This document shows, piece after piece, positions 7,590-14,694 of a stretch of 22,474 nucleotides of DNA; positions within the stretch are counted from its first letter, which is position 1, and the number at the start of each line of letters is the position of its first letter. Origin of the DNA: Candidatus Moraniibacteriota bacterium (GTDB taxonomy: Bacteria > Patescibacteriota > Minisyncoccia > CAIUEV01). The notes under the pieces are model-generated. The model was not told where the DNA came from, did no database searches, and saw only the letters and a list, made by a program, of their open reading frames with translations. The DNA lies in NCBI GenBank assembly GCA_016867255.1, contig VGKB01000010.1:1-22474 (forward strand), written 5' to 3'. Position numbers and translations under genes: made by a program.

Positions 7590-7626
7590 CTTTGAAAAAA
7601 TCTCAATTCAAAAAAGGGGGAATGGG

Positions 7627-8061
7627 ATGCTGAAGTTGGATTCCAAAGAAGGCGTGGAGTTGGCGATTCGCAGAATAAGCGACGCCCGGAAACCCAAAAA
7701 ACCGGAGAACATCTGCAATCTGGGCCGGTGCTTTAATGGCAACCCTAACGCCCATGAAGGGTATGCTCTTGATTTTGTCAACAGAATGGACTTCCATCGG
7801 GCCAAGGAGTACGAACAGCAATGCAGAAGGTGTTGCGATTGCTTAGGTGAGGAGATGAGAGAGATTCAAGAGAAGATTCACCACGCCAGGAATTTTGAAG
7901 TTAGCGTGGTTAAGGAATCCGACCTTCTAGAGGGCCTGAAGCTTACGCTCCGCAATCTCACTTCCTTGAAGAGAAGGGCTAACGAAAACCACGCTGTTGT
8001 TTTGGGAAGAAAAGGGCGGATCCAAAGAGAAATTCGGGATAAGTTAGCCCGTGGAATATAG
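7627..8061 (+). CDS. Cys-rich hypothetical protein, 144 aa
   Basis: Unrecognised soluble protein. Cysteines form two groups, C30/C35 (ICNLGRC) and C66/C69/C70/C72 (CRRCCDC), suggesting a metal-binding or redox-active site. The flanking C-terminal half (about 75-140) is charged and predicted largely helical, possibly a coiled coil. I chose the ATG at 7627 because it follows AGGGGG; a longer frame begins with GTG at 7552 but overlaps the leader ORF and has no SD. A strong terminator ends the unit. It is transcribed away from the rRNA genes from a promoter that shares its -35 palindrome with them. Function unknown. Confidence 0.75.
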   Translation: MLKLDSKEGVELAIRRISDARKPKKPENICNLGRCFNGNPNAHEGYALDFVNRMDFHRAKEYEQQCRRCCDCLGEEMREIQEKIHHARNFEVSVVKESDLLEGLKLTLRNLTSLKRRANENHAVVLGRKGRIQREIRDKLARGI

Positions 8062-8071
8062 TTTTTGAAGT

Positions 8072-8130
8072 CCTCGCGGTTACTGACAACTACTTTACCA
8101 GTTTGTCATACCGCGAGGATTTTATTTTTT
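8072..8130 (+). terminator. Strong terminator after the 144-aa gene
   Basis: TCCTCGCGGT/ACCGCGAGGA is a perfect 10-bp stem (8072-8081/8111-8120), with a further inner pairing GACAA/TTGTC, followed by TTTTATTTTTTT. It starts 10 nt after the stop codon. Confidence 0.85.
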
Positions 8131-8146
8131 TGGGAAGTATTTACTG

Positions 8147-8288
8147 ATGGTTACAAAACTCCCCATTTTAATTTTTTTTGGGACGCCCGCCTGCGCCGAG
8201 GCTTCGGCGGGCAGATCGCCTGAGAGGCATTAACTGCAATGCGAGCTAGAGGCAAAAAAATTAAAAAAGTTGAGTTTTGCAACCATCT
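8147..8288. repeat. Long imperfect inverted repeat downstream of htpX
   Basis: Two 34-nt arms, 8147-8180 and 8255-8288, are inversely complementary except for a few mismatches and one bulge, with GATGGTT...AAAACTC conserved at the tips. The right arm reaches into the htpX stop codon. Between them lies a GC-rich hairpin, GCCCGCC/GGCGGGC (8186-8192/8207-8213). On the minus RNA the T-rich arm follows htpX and may help terminate it. No ORF is visible in 8131-8286. Confidence 0.6.
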
Positions 8289-9132
8289 ATTGCTCTATTT
8301 CTCGCAGCCGTGCCACTCTTTCCGCCACCGGAGGATGGGTAGAAAATAGTCTTGCGACAAAACCGAGTGCTTCGCCCGAGAAAAAGGGACTGGAAATATA
8401 CAGGTTGGCAAAAGCGGGATTAACTTCCGGCGCGGGGACTCGCCGGCTTATTTCTTCTATTTTTTGGAGAGCGCTGGCCAGGCCGCTTCCCTTGCCGGCC
8501 AGTTTTGCGCCGGAGCGGTCAGCCTCAAATTCCCGTGAGCGGGAAATGGCCAGTTGAATAATAATGGCGGCAATTGGAGCAACGACGGCAATTGCGATTT
8601 CCGCGAGAGGATTACGGTCGTTATCTTCCGAAGAGGCGAAAAAAGTTCCCCAGCGAACGGCGCCGCCGATTGCCATTATGGCGGAAGCAATTACCGCGGC
8701 CACGGTAGCGATTAGTATGTCCCGGTTGCGAATGTGGGAAAGTTCGTGGGCTAAGACCCCTTTTATTTCATCTTTCTCTAGAAATTTTACCAGACCCTCG
8801 GTTACTACGATAGCGGAGTGACGGGGGTTGCGTCCGGTGGCGAAAGCGTTGGGCTGAATCCCAGGGCTTAAATAGACTTTCGGCATCGGCAATTCAGCTT
8901 TTTTAGCTAGTTTTTTTACAGTTTCTTTAATAAAGGAATATCTTGGGGGCAGTGGCTTTGCGCCGGCGGAGTAAAGCGCGATTTTGTCCGAATAGAAATA
9001 TGCTCCCAGGTTCATTATTAGTGAAATTCCAAACATCAGCCACATGCCCGAAACGCCGCCGGCGTAACGGCCGATTGACATTAATAGAACCGAAAGCAGT
9101 CCCAAAAGTATTATTGTTTTTAGAGTTTCCAT
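8287..9132 (-). CDS. htpX: HtpX-like M48 zinc metalloprotease
   Basis: Membrane-bound protease of the M48B family, involved in membrane-protein quality control. The 281 aa (family about 280-295) show two N-terminal transmembrane segments (about 5-22 and 29-48), PKVYLSPGIQPNAFATGR (85-101), the zinc-binding HELSH (129-133), a second membrane pair (about 140-160 and 178-196), and the third-ligand region EFEAD (201-205). The catalytic Glu is present. The C-terminal FSTHPPVAERVARL is the usual family ending. ATG at 9132, no SD. It is probably monocistronic; the long inverted repeat lies at its 3' end. Confidence 0.95.
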   Translation of the reverse strand: METLKTIILLGLLSVLLMSIGRYAGGVSGMWLMFGISLIMNLGAYFYSDKIALYSAGAKPLPPRYSFIKETVKKLAKKAELPMPKVYLSPGIQPNAFATGRNPRHSAIVVTEGLVKFLEKDEIKGVLAHELSHIRNRDILIATVAAVIASAIMAIGGAVRWGTFFASSEDNDRNPLAEIAIAVVAPIAAIIIQLAISRSREFEADRSGAKLAGKGSGLASALQKIEEISRRVPAPEVNPAFANLYISSPFFSGEALGFVARLFSTHPPVAERVARLREIEQ

Positions 9133-9214
9133 GAGAGGAAATTAAGAATTAAGCAAGAAAAAAGGATAAGAAAATAAATTTAACCTACCATTTATTGTAA
9201 AATATTTTAAGAAA

Positions 9215-9240
9215 ATAAAAAAGGCGAGGGGAAACTCGCC
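9215..9240 (-). terminator. Terminator of the 229-aa gene (minus)
   Basis: On the minus strand GGCGAG/CTCGCC (9240-9235/9228-9223) with a 6-nt loop is followed by TTTTTTATTTT. It lies 15 nt after the stop of the 229-aa gene. A T-tract also follows on the plus strand, but no plus-strand gene ends here. Confidence 0.85.
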
Positions 9241-9255
9241 ATTTTTTCGTTACCA

Positions 9256-9945
9256 TTATTGCAGTCCGAGATTGTTCCGGACTGCCCGAATCAATTTTTC
9301 CATAGTTAACTCCGGATGGGGACAAACTGTGGGGGGCAGCCAAAGCCGGGACGTCTGCCGAAGCTGACTGTCATTGGGGGGGTTATCCCCTTCAAATAGC
9401 TTCTTAAAAGCGTCAAAGGCGTGCTGCCAGACTGGCAACGGCACCCATCCAGTTTTTTTGAGTTTTTCTTCCGCCTCACCAATAATTGTCTTTATTGAAT
9501 CTTTAGGGACCACTCTATAATTAAACTCAAAGACATACTCAATCAGTTCTTCGGAATCAGGGGTGAATTGGTGGTACTTAATTGAACCGTAGACAAAACT
9601 AAAAATTCTTTCTTCAGCGGTGACCACATTATCCGGATCCGGTGGTTTGCCTCTGAATGGCTCCCTAAGGGGTTGGCCGCCCAAATCAACCATCTTTAGG
9701 TTAACTGCGGTTGACGCTTCTCCGTCAGTATGGGTGTGGCAATTTTGACAGACGGGATATGTCGGTGACTTTATTGAATTGCATCCCAGTATGGGACATT
9801 CCTGTACGGGAATTCCCGCCAGCATTCTTCTAAAAACTTCCGGATTTAGTCTTACGGAAATCCCCGAGATGTCTACCAAAAATTGCCCCTTTCCATTGTT
9901 TGGGCGACAAATGTTTGGGTGACAAACTATTGGTTGTTTACTCAT
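9256..9945 (-). CDS. Cys-rich hypothetical protein, 229 aa
   Basis: Unrecognised. The N-terminal third carries six cysteines in pairs: C8/C13, C50/C55 and C66/C69, the last followed by HTH (H70, H72). A zinc- or iron-binding fold is plausible. The middle (about 105-170) is mixed alpha/beta, and residues 140-190 look helical. No signal peptide or membrane segment is visible. The start ATG (9945) follows GGAGGG at about 9 nt spacing, one of the few strong SDs in the window. It has its own candidate promoter and a 5' UTR hairpin, and a good terminator ends it, so it looks like an independently controlled single gene. Confidence 0.75.
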   Translation of the reverse strand: MSKQPIVCHPNICRPNNGKGQFLVDISGISVRLNPEVFRRMLAGIPVQECPILGCNSIKSPTYPVCQNCHTHTDGEASTAVNLKMVDLGGQPLREPFRGKPPDPDNVVTAEERIFSFVYGSIKYHQFTPDSEELIEYVFEFNYRVVPKDSIKTIIGEAEEKLKKTGWVPLPVWQHAFDAFKKLFEGDNPPNDSQLRQTSRLWLPPTVCPHPELTMEKLIRAVRNNLGLQ

Positions 9946-9990
9946 CTCTCTTTCCCTCCGTCTTGTGTAAAGAGCTTGCTAAAAAGCAGC

Positions 9991-10019
9991 GCTTAAATCC
10001 AAAACATTTGAATTTAAGC
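9991..10019 (-). promoter_or_regulatory. 13-bp hairpin in the 5' UTR of the 229-aa gene
   Basis: Arms 9991-10003 and 10007-10019 pair over 13 bp with a 3-nt loop. On the minus-strand RNA all 13 pairs form, with one G-U; on the plus strand the same position is a C-A mismatch. This suggests the structure matters in the minus transcript. A T-rich stretch follows at a short distance, so it could be an attenuator. Confidence 0.5.
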
Positions 10020-10043
10020 CCGGCTTTTGAGGCGGAACTAATA

Positions 10044-10071
10044 AAATTACCTTAAAATAACATTTTGTCAA
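10044..10071 (-). promoter_or_regulatory. Candidate promoter of the 229-aa gene
   Basis: A perfect TTGACA (10071-10066) begins 4 nt after the dnaX stop; TAATTT follows after 16 nt (10049-10044). The -10 is weak. The leader would contain the hairpin at 9991-10019. Confidence 0.45.
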
Positions 10072-10074
10072 CCA

Positions 10075-11775
10075 TTACAGCAGGTTTTTCACTTGGCTGA
10101 TTAAATCATCCTCCTTTACGGCATTTAGGGAGAGTTTGCTGTCTTCCACAACGCAAATTTTTTTTAATCCCACAACTTTTTCCAGTTCGGTGCAAAAAAT
10201 TTGCCGGTTGCGGCCATCATTAATTCTGTCCTTGTGAAATTTGAAGGGGGTAGAGATTATCAAGGTTTCATCTTCCACCCTTACCGGGCTTGAGACCTTG
10301 AGCAGGGAAAACAAAGCTGGCTGGATGTCTTTTACGTTTTGCAGTATCTTGGTCCAAGCGCCAAGAATGGTTTTGAGATCAATATTAATGATCTTTTTTT
10401 CTTTTTCTTCTTTTAGAGATTTTGTCTGGCTTTGCAAAAGGCCGCCAGCTTGCTCCCGGGGGCGGGATAATTTTGCGGCCGGAGCGTTCGCTTTGGCAAA
10501 GCGGGCAGGACGTGCCTTTTCTGAATTGCTGCCGGGAACCTTCTTTTTTGGGTTAGCTCCTTTTGTGGGACCATTTTTGGGCTTTTCTTTTAGCGTTGGC
10601 ATTGTTGTTTTAGAGCCAATCACGGATTTCTGCTTTAAATTTGGAGGGAGAAATTCAGTATCTTCCGTTGACGCTCTTTTTATAATCCACTCAACCAAAG
10701 CTAATTCCAGAGCCAAATGAGGGAGGGAGCTGTTCTTGATTAGCGGTTGGGATTGAATTATTTTTGATGCCAAGTCAATTATGTTCCCCGGATTTGTTCT
10801 CCCAGAAATTTTTTTCAGACTTTCAATTTGTCTTTCGCTGATTTCTTTCTCCAGTAGTTTTTCCCCCCGCGGGTTGACTTTAAGAAACAAGATTTTCCGA
10901 AGATTTTCAAGCAGGTTATGAGTAAAGAGAGGAAAATCCACTCCCGCCGCCTTGGCCTTCTCAATTTGGTCAAAAACTAAGCTAGCGTCTAAGAGAAAAA
11001 CATTTTGGAGTATCTTCAACTCGTCTTCTTTTTGAGAAATTCCCAGAATGCCAATTGTTTCGGAAACTTTTATTCTTTTCCCCGTAAGCGTAGCGACTTG
11101 CGCCAGAAGACTCTCCGCGTCGCGCATGCCGCCGCGGGCAGCTTCAGCAATAAGCTCCAGACTGTCCTCGCCAACTGCCAAACTTTCAAGTCTGGCAATT
11201 TTTTTCAGCTTTTTGACGATTTCCGGCAGGGTTAATAGGCGGAAAGAATATCTTTGGCAGCGGGAGGCCACGGTGGCCGGGACTTTATGCTCCTCGGTAG
11301 TGGCCAAAACAAAGATGGTGTGATCGGGCGGCTCCTCCAGAGTTTTTAGCAGGGCGTTAAAAGCTCCCTTACTTAGCATATGCACTTCATCAATGATAAA
11401 GATTTTATACTTAAGTTGGGAGGGAGCCAGATTGATGTTCTCGGTCAGCTGGCGGATGTTGTCTACTCCGGTGTAGGAAGCGGCATCAATCTCAATGAGA
11501 TCCAGAGTTTTGTTTTCGTTTAAGACCAAACAGTTAGAGCATTTATCGCAGGGCTCGCCCTCCTTCTTTTTTTTGGTCAAGTCTAGGCAATTGGCGGCTT
11601 TGGCTAAGATTCTGGCGGTAGTTGTCTTTCCGGTACCGCGGGGTCCGGTAAATAGATAGGCTTGGGCCGGCCGACCTTCCTTGATTGATTGCTGAAGCGT
11701 TAAACGGATCAGCTCTTGGCCTACCAGCTCACTAAATAATTGAGGGCGGTAAGTACGATAGAAAGTACCCGACAT
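10075..11775 (-). CDS. dnaX: DNA polymerase III subunits gamma and tau
   Basis: Clamp-loader ATPase of the replisome, 566 aa. The AAA+ module shows YRP (9-11), Walker A GPRGTGKT (44-51), a zinc module with C63, C76, C79 and C82, Walker B IIDE (127-130), and the SRC arginine-finger motif (171-173). Domain III continues to about residue 365. A Lys/Pro-rich linker (about 375-460) leads to a C-terminal domain of about 105 residues. At codons 459-461 the linker ends in GAA AAA AAG, i.e. the heptamer A AAA AAG in frame. A -1 shift there stops after two codons, giving a 463-aa gamma-like form. ATG at 11775, no SD, 4 nt after the TPR gene and so probably coupled to it. Confidence 0.96.
   Translation of the reverse strand: MSGTFYRTYRPQLFSELVGQELIRLTLQQSIKEGRPAQAYLFTGPRGTGKTTTARILAKAANCLDLTKKKKEGEPCDKCSNCLVLNENKTLDLIEIDAASYTGVDNIRQLTENINLAPSQLKYKIFIIDEVHMLSKGAFNALLKTLEEPPDHTIFVLATTEEHKVPATVASRCQRYSFRLLTLPEIVKKLKKIARLESLAVGEDSLELIAEAARGGMRDAESLLAQVATLTGKRIKVSETIGILGISQKEDELKILQNVFLLDASLVFDQIEKAKAAGVDFPLFTHNLLENLRKILFLKVNPRGEKLLEKEISERQIESLKKISGRTNPGNIIDLASKIIQSQPLIKNSSLPHLALELALVEWIIKRASTEDTEFLPPNLKQKSVIGSKTTMPTLKEKPKNGPTKGANPKKKVPGSNSEKARPARFAKANAPAAKLSRPREQAGGLLQSQTKSLKEEKEKKIINIDLKTILGAWTKILQNVKDIQPALFSLLKVSSPVRVEDETLIISTPFKFHKDRINDGRNRQIFCTELEKVVGLKKICVVEDSKLSLNAVKEDDLISQVKNLL
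10393..10399 (-). promoter_or_regulatory. Candidate -1 frameshift site in dnaX
   Basis: A AAA AAG in the same phase as the E. coli dnaX slippery heptamer. After a -1 slip the next codons are GAT, CAT, TAA, so the product ends at once at the linker/C-terminal domain boundary. Short stems (GATCA/TGATC and CTTGG/CCAAG) lie downstream; I see no SD-like stimulator upstream. Confidence 0.5.
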
Positions 11776-11779
11776 ATTT

Positions 11780-12553
11780 TTAGCTATTAATGTATTTCTC
11801 TATGCGTTTAAGTTCTTCTTTCGCCTTAATATTTGTTTTGTCCAGCTTGAGGACCTCAAGAAAGGCATTGCGGGCGTCATTCCAATTATGTTGATTGGAA
11901 TATAAACGCCCCAACTGAATGTACAAGTTAATATTTTTTGGTTCTCGCACGATGCTCTGGATCAGCATATCTTCTTTTTTCTTCCAGTATTGCTGGGTTT
12001 CTACTTTAATTTCAGTCGGGGTGAAAGTCTTTTTAATAATCTCTTCAACCGCCTTGTTTCTTTTTGGGTAGGTAATTTTTTGGAAAAGATTTCTTACTTT
12101 TTCGTGTTTTATTTTTATGGGCTTTTTGGGTCCGGCTTGGTTTTTGACATTGTTCGGGCTAATGGAAGGAATGCCTTTCTCGCTGGGTTTTATCTTTGGC
12201 ACGAAACTGCCATCGGGGTGGTTATCATCTTGACCTAACTCAAAAGCGGAAGTTTCACCTTTTTTGTCCTGTTTTCGATATTCGCGCAGGCTTTTTCCAA
12301 TAAGTTCTTTCTTCCCGCGGATTTTTTTAATGGAGTCGTTCAGCTTATTGTCAATTTTCAAAATTAACACTCGGATTAGGCGCAAAAGGTTTTCTCCTTT
12401 GCCCCAAAAAACCTGCCACCATCTTTTTTTCTCTTCCTTAACTGGGGCAGTTTCTTTTTTGGCGATCTCGGGCAAATGGCGAGTTAAGACATAAATGATT
12501 ATCCCGATGGCAAGGAGGATAAAGAAAGGAAAGACAATATTATAGAGAGACAT
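11780..12553 (-). CDS. Membrane-anchored TPR-repeat protein
   Basis: 257 aa. It has one N-terminal transmembrane helix (about residues 4-23, FPFFILLAIGIIIYVLT), then a long basic, charged linker (about 30-190), then a C-terminal tetratricopeptide region (about 195-255). Clear TPR signatures there include NLYIQLGRLYSNQHNWNDAR and AFLEVLKLDKTN. A scaffold or protein-interaction role at the inner membrane is likely, but the partner is unknown. It lies directly upstream of dnaX (4-nt gap), an arrangement that suggests one mRNA, not necessarily a shared function. ATG at 12553, no SD. Confidence 0.85.
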   Translation of the reverse strand: MSLYNIVFPFFILLAIGIIIYVLTRHLPEIAKKETAPVKEEKKRWWQVFWGKGENLLRLIRVLILKIDNKLNDSIKKIRGKKELIGKSLREYRKQDKKGETSAFELGQDDNHPDGSFVPKIKPSEKGIPSISPNNVKNQAGPKKPIKIKHEKVRNLFQKITYPKRNKAVEEIIKKTFTPTEIKVETQQYWKKKEDMLIQSIVREPKNINLYIQLGRLYSNQHNWNDARNAFLEVLKLDKTNIKAKEELKRIEKYINS

Positions 12554-12610
12554 TTAATAAAAATCAAAAATCTTGGATGGTAGTTTAACATTCTAAATCA
12601 GATTTTTAAT

Positions 12611-12659
12611 AAGACAAAAAATTGCTTTTTTGATATAATTAGCTTAATAAGATTATATT
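12611..12659 (+). promoter_or_regulatory. Overlapping candidate promoters of rplS
   Basis: Two sets overlap. AAGACA (12611-12616), 17 nt, TATAAT (12634-12639) has a perfect -10. TTGATA (12630-12635), 18 nt, TATATT (12654-12659) matches five of six in both boxes. The second gives a leader of about 12 nt before the SD-less ATG. Confidence 0.6.
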
Positions 12660-12677
12660 GTAGGTTAATTTACATCC

Positions 12678-13223
12678 ATGAATGAAGTATTTGAAAATGT
12701 TAAATTGAGGTTGAAACCCAAAAAATATCCCCATTTTCGGGTGGGGGACGTGATTAAATTGCAAGTTCGCGTTAGAGAGGGCGGCAAGGAGAGAATTCAA
12801 ACGATTGAAGGCAGTATTATTGCGCATAAACACGGTTTTCAACCGGGAGCCACTATTACGTTAAGAAAAATATCTTTTGGGGTAGCAGTGGAATTGATTT
12901 TTCCACTGTTCTCGCCGAATATAAAAAAGATTGACATTGCTAAAAGGCAGAAGGTCCATCAAGCAAAACTCTATTATCTCCGGCGGGGGAAAAACAAAAA
13001 AGGGAAATTCAAAGAGGAGATAAAAAAAGAGGAAATAATGATCGGAGTGGAAAAGGAAGTTTCCCCGGAAGAAATTAAGATCGCCGGAAAAGAAAAAAAA
13101 GTCATTAAAAAGAAAAGCGAAAAAGAAAAAGGGCCGGAGAAAGGGGAACGGAAAAATAAGGAAGCGATTGATAATAAGAAAGAAAATCAGAAGGAAGCGC
13201 AAGCAAAACAGGATAAAAAATAA
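12678..13223 (+). CDS. rplS: 50S ribosomal protein L19 with charged C-terminal tail
   Basis: Large-subunit protein at the 30S interface. The core (about residues 1-112) has FRVGDVIKLQVRVREG, RIQTIEGSIIA, TLRKISFGVAVE, FPLFSP and KLYYLRRGK, all diagnostic. Normal L19 ends near residue 115, but here a Lys/Glu-rich low-complexity tail of about 65-70 residues continues to residue 181. The tail stays in one frame to a TAA just before tRNA-Ile. Start ATG at 12678 without an SD, behind good promoter boxes. The downstream tRNAs lie 12 nt away and are probably cotranscribed. Confidence 0.95.
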   Translation: MNEVFENVKLRLKPKKYPHFRVGDVIKLQVRVREGGKERIQTIEGSIIAHKHGFQPGATITLRKISFGVAVELIFPLFSPNIKKIDIAKRQKVHQAKLYYLRRGKNKKGKFKEEIKKEEIMIGVEKEVSPEEIKIAGKEKKVIKKKSEKEKGPEKGERKNKEAIDNKKENQKEAQAKQDKK

Positions 13224-13235
13224 AAAAAAGAGCGA

Positions 13236-13309
13236 GGGCGATTAGCTCAGTTGGTTAGAGCGCGTCACTGATAATGACGAGGTCCGAGGTTCAAATCCTC
13301 GATCGCCCA
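13236..13309 (+). tRNA. trnI: tRNA-Ile (GAT)
   Basis: 74 nt. The acceptor stem is GGGCGAT/ATCGCCC, the D-arm AGCTCAGTTGGTTAGAGC, the anticodon stem CGTCA/TGACG with loop CTGATAA, and the T-arm GAGGTTCAAATCCTC. The anticodon GAT is at 13270-13272. The 3' CCA is not encoded. In many bacteria this tRNA sits in the 16S-23S spacer; here it follows rplS. Confidence 0.96.
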
Positions 13310-13351
13310 CGTGCTTGCCTATACAGATGGCTGTAGCCCCATTCCTCTCGT

Positions 13352-13423
13352 GCCCTCGTGGTGAAATGGATATCACACTTGGCTTCGGACCAAGAATTTC
13401 GGGTTCGAATCCTGACGAGGGTA
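13352..13423 (+). tRNA. trnR: tRNA-Arg (TCG)
   Basis: 72 nt. The acceptor stem is GCCCTCG/CGAGGGT (first pair G-U), the anticodon stem CTTGG/CCAAG with loop CTTCGGA, and the T-arm CGGGTTCGAATCCTG. The anticodon TCG (13385-13387) reads CGN codons. No CCA is encoded. It lies 42 nt after tRNA-Ile. Confidence 0.94.
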
Positions 13424-13429
13424 CAAGAG

Positions 13430-13460
13430 GAGCGGGACTGGACCAGAAGGTTGTGGGTTC
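13430..13460 (+). pseudogene. tRNA-like relic (possibly tRNA-Pro)
   Basis: The stretch reads like the middle of a tRNA. GACTGG/ACCAGA looks like an anticodon stem with its loop missing, then AGGTT (variable loop) and GTGGGTTC (T-stem and start of the T-loop). It stops abruptly where the GC-rich hairpin begins. The stem resembles tRNA-Pro. There is no matching 3' half or acceptor stem nearby, so it is a remnant at best. Confidence 0.35.
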
Positions 13461-13503
13461 TGCCGGCTCGCCTCGCCAGAGCTCTAGCGAGGCGAGCCGG
13501 CAG
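13460..13503. repeat. 17-bp perfect GC-rich hairpin
   Basis: Arms 13460-13476 and 13487-13503 are perfect reverse complements over 17 bp, with a 10-nt loop that contains the palindrome AGAGCTCT. No T-tract follows, so it is not a standard terminator. GGCAGGCAG follows the right arm. The GC content is far above the flanks, suggesting a dispersed palindromic repeat. The GC-rich hairpin at 8186-8213 may be related. Confidence 0.7.
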
Positions 13504-13561
13504 GCAGGCAGTTCCTACAGGAATTACAGCATGCAGGCGAGGGACCAATATTTATGGTATT

Positions 13562-14647
13562 ATGTTTCTTAAACCATTATTCTCTATTGTGAAAAACAAA
13601 AATCATTGGCTGATTTTGCCGTTAATTTTAGCTTTGCCTCTTTCGGGACCGAGCTGTCAGACGGTTAAAAAAGACGGCGGTTTTTATAAAACCGCCGACG
13701 GGGGCGAAAATTGGCAGCAGATTGTTACCATAGAGGAGAGCCAGAAAGAAAATTTAGCTAAAGCGAATATTGACCAAATTATAGCGGATCCCAATAATGC
13801 CGATGTTTTATTCGCGATAGTAGAGGATGGAGGCCTATACGTCAGCAATCAATTCGGGGAAAGCTGGAAAAGAATTATTCCCGAGACGAATACGGTTTTC
13901 AACATAACGGCCGATCCAAAGCAAAAAGGATTTTTCTTGGCTTCAATCTTGCTTAACGACAGAGGGAAAATTGTGATGTCGGAGAACGGAGGAGCTGATT
14001 GGAAGGAAATTTACACTGAAACCGGAAAAAATACCTTTATCAGCCAGGTGAGGATAGATCCTTTTTACGCCGCTTCCCTCTTGGCGGTTAACTCCGAAGG
14101 ACTGCTTATCCGAAGCGCTGATCAAGGGATCACTTGGCAGCCGACATTTCCCTTTCAAGAGGAAGTAAAAAATATTCTCTTTGATCCGGTAAAGAAAGAC
14201 AGTATCTGGGCTTTAAGTGAAAAAGGCGTTTGGCATTCAGGCGATGGCGGTTTCAGCTTTGATTTACTTGATTTGGGGGGGACTTACAGCAGTGAAATGG
14301 GCAGCGAATATTATCTGCTGGATAAAATTGAGGAAAGTTTGTTTTTGGCGACCGAAAAGGGATTTTACCGCAGCGTTGACGGGGGAAAGGTCTGGCAAAA
14401 GATTATTACTTTGAATAATCCGACTGAATTTCCACCCCGGTTATTTCAAATTATCCCCTCCGCGGGCGACAGTCTTTGGATATTGGGAGCGGGGATGACT
14501 CTTTATTTAAGCCGGGACGAAGGAACCAACTGGAAGCCAATCCAGTTTGAGATTGACCGACATCTGAATGCACTGGCGGTCAAAAAAGATGATCCAAAAC
14601 AAATGGTCGTGGGAGTGAAGACGGTGAAAAATTTGCTGGTGCAGTAG
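13562..14647 (+). CDS. Exported seven-repeat Asp-box (BNR/Ycf48-like) beta-propeller
   Basis: 361 aa. The N-terminus is a basic stretch followed by a hydrophobic signal (about 14-30) ending in GPSC (C32), a non-canonical lipobox. Seven Asp-box repeats of the S-x-D-x-G-x-x-W type follow: KTADGGENW, VSNQFGESW, MSENGGADW, RSADQGITW, HSGDGGFSF, RSVDGGKVW and LSRDEGTNW. This count fits a complete seven-bladed propeller, as in Ycf48 and sortilin-like proteins. No enzymatic residues can be assigned. I start it at the ATG at 13562; the frame upstream reads through tRNA-Arg and the hairpin and is not coding. Probably surface-exposed or lipid-anchored; partner unknown. Confidence 0.88.
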   Translation: MFLKPLFSIVKNKNHWLILPLILALPLSGPSCQTVKKDGGFYKTADGGENWQQIVTIEESQKENLAKANIDQIIADPNNADVLFAIVEDGGLYVSNQFGESWKRIIPETNTVFNITADPKQKGFFLASILLNDRGKIVMSENGGADWKEIYTETGKNTFISQVRIDPFYAASLLAVNSEGLLIRSADQGITWQPTFPFQEEVKNILFDPVKKDSIWALSEKGVWHSGDGGFSFDLLDLGGTYSSEMGSEYYLLDKIEESLFLATEKGFYRSVDGGKVWQKIITLNNPTEFPPRLFQIIPSAGDSLWILGAGMTLYLSRDEGTNWKPIQFEIDRHLNALAVKKDDPKQMVVGVKTVKNLLVQ

Positions 14648-14694
14648 AGCTGTTCATTATAAATGGCAAATGTTGAATTAATGAAAAATGTAAA

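Noticed and set aside
7552..7626. GTG start at 7552 for the 144-aa gene
   Set aside because: It has no SD and overlaps the leader ORF in another frame; the ATG at 7627 has a good SD.
11567..11574. A8 run in dnaX near codons 68-71, followed by an SD-like GAAGGAGGG
   Set aside because: A slip here would give only about 70 residues and no gamma-like product; the run encodes a Lys stretch beside the zinc module. The later heptamer fits much better.
13358..13561. In-frame upstream extension of the propeller protein
   Set aside because: It reads through tRNA-Arg and the palindromic hairpin and has no family resemblance; the ATG at 13562 begins a proper signal sequence.
14648..14694. Tract of repeated AAATG-like steps before tsaE, similar to tracts at 3585-3640 and 1050-1130
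   Set aside because: Too degenerate to define a repeat unit; typical of AT-rich intergenic DNA in such genomes.
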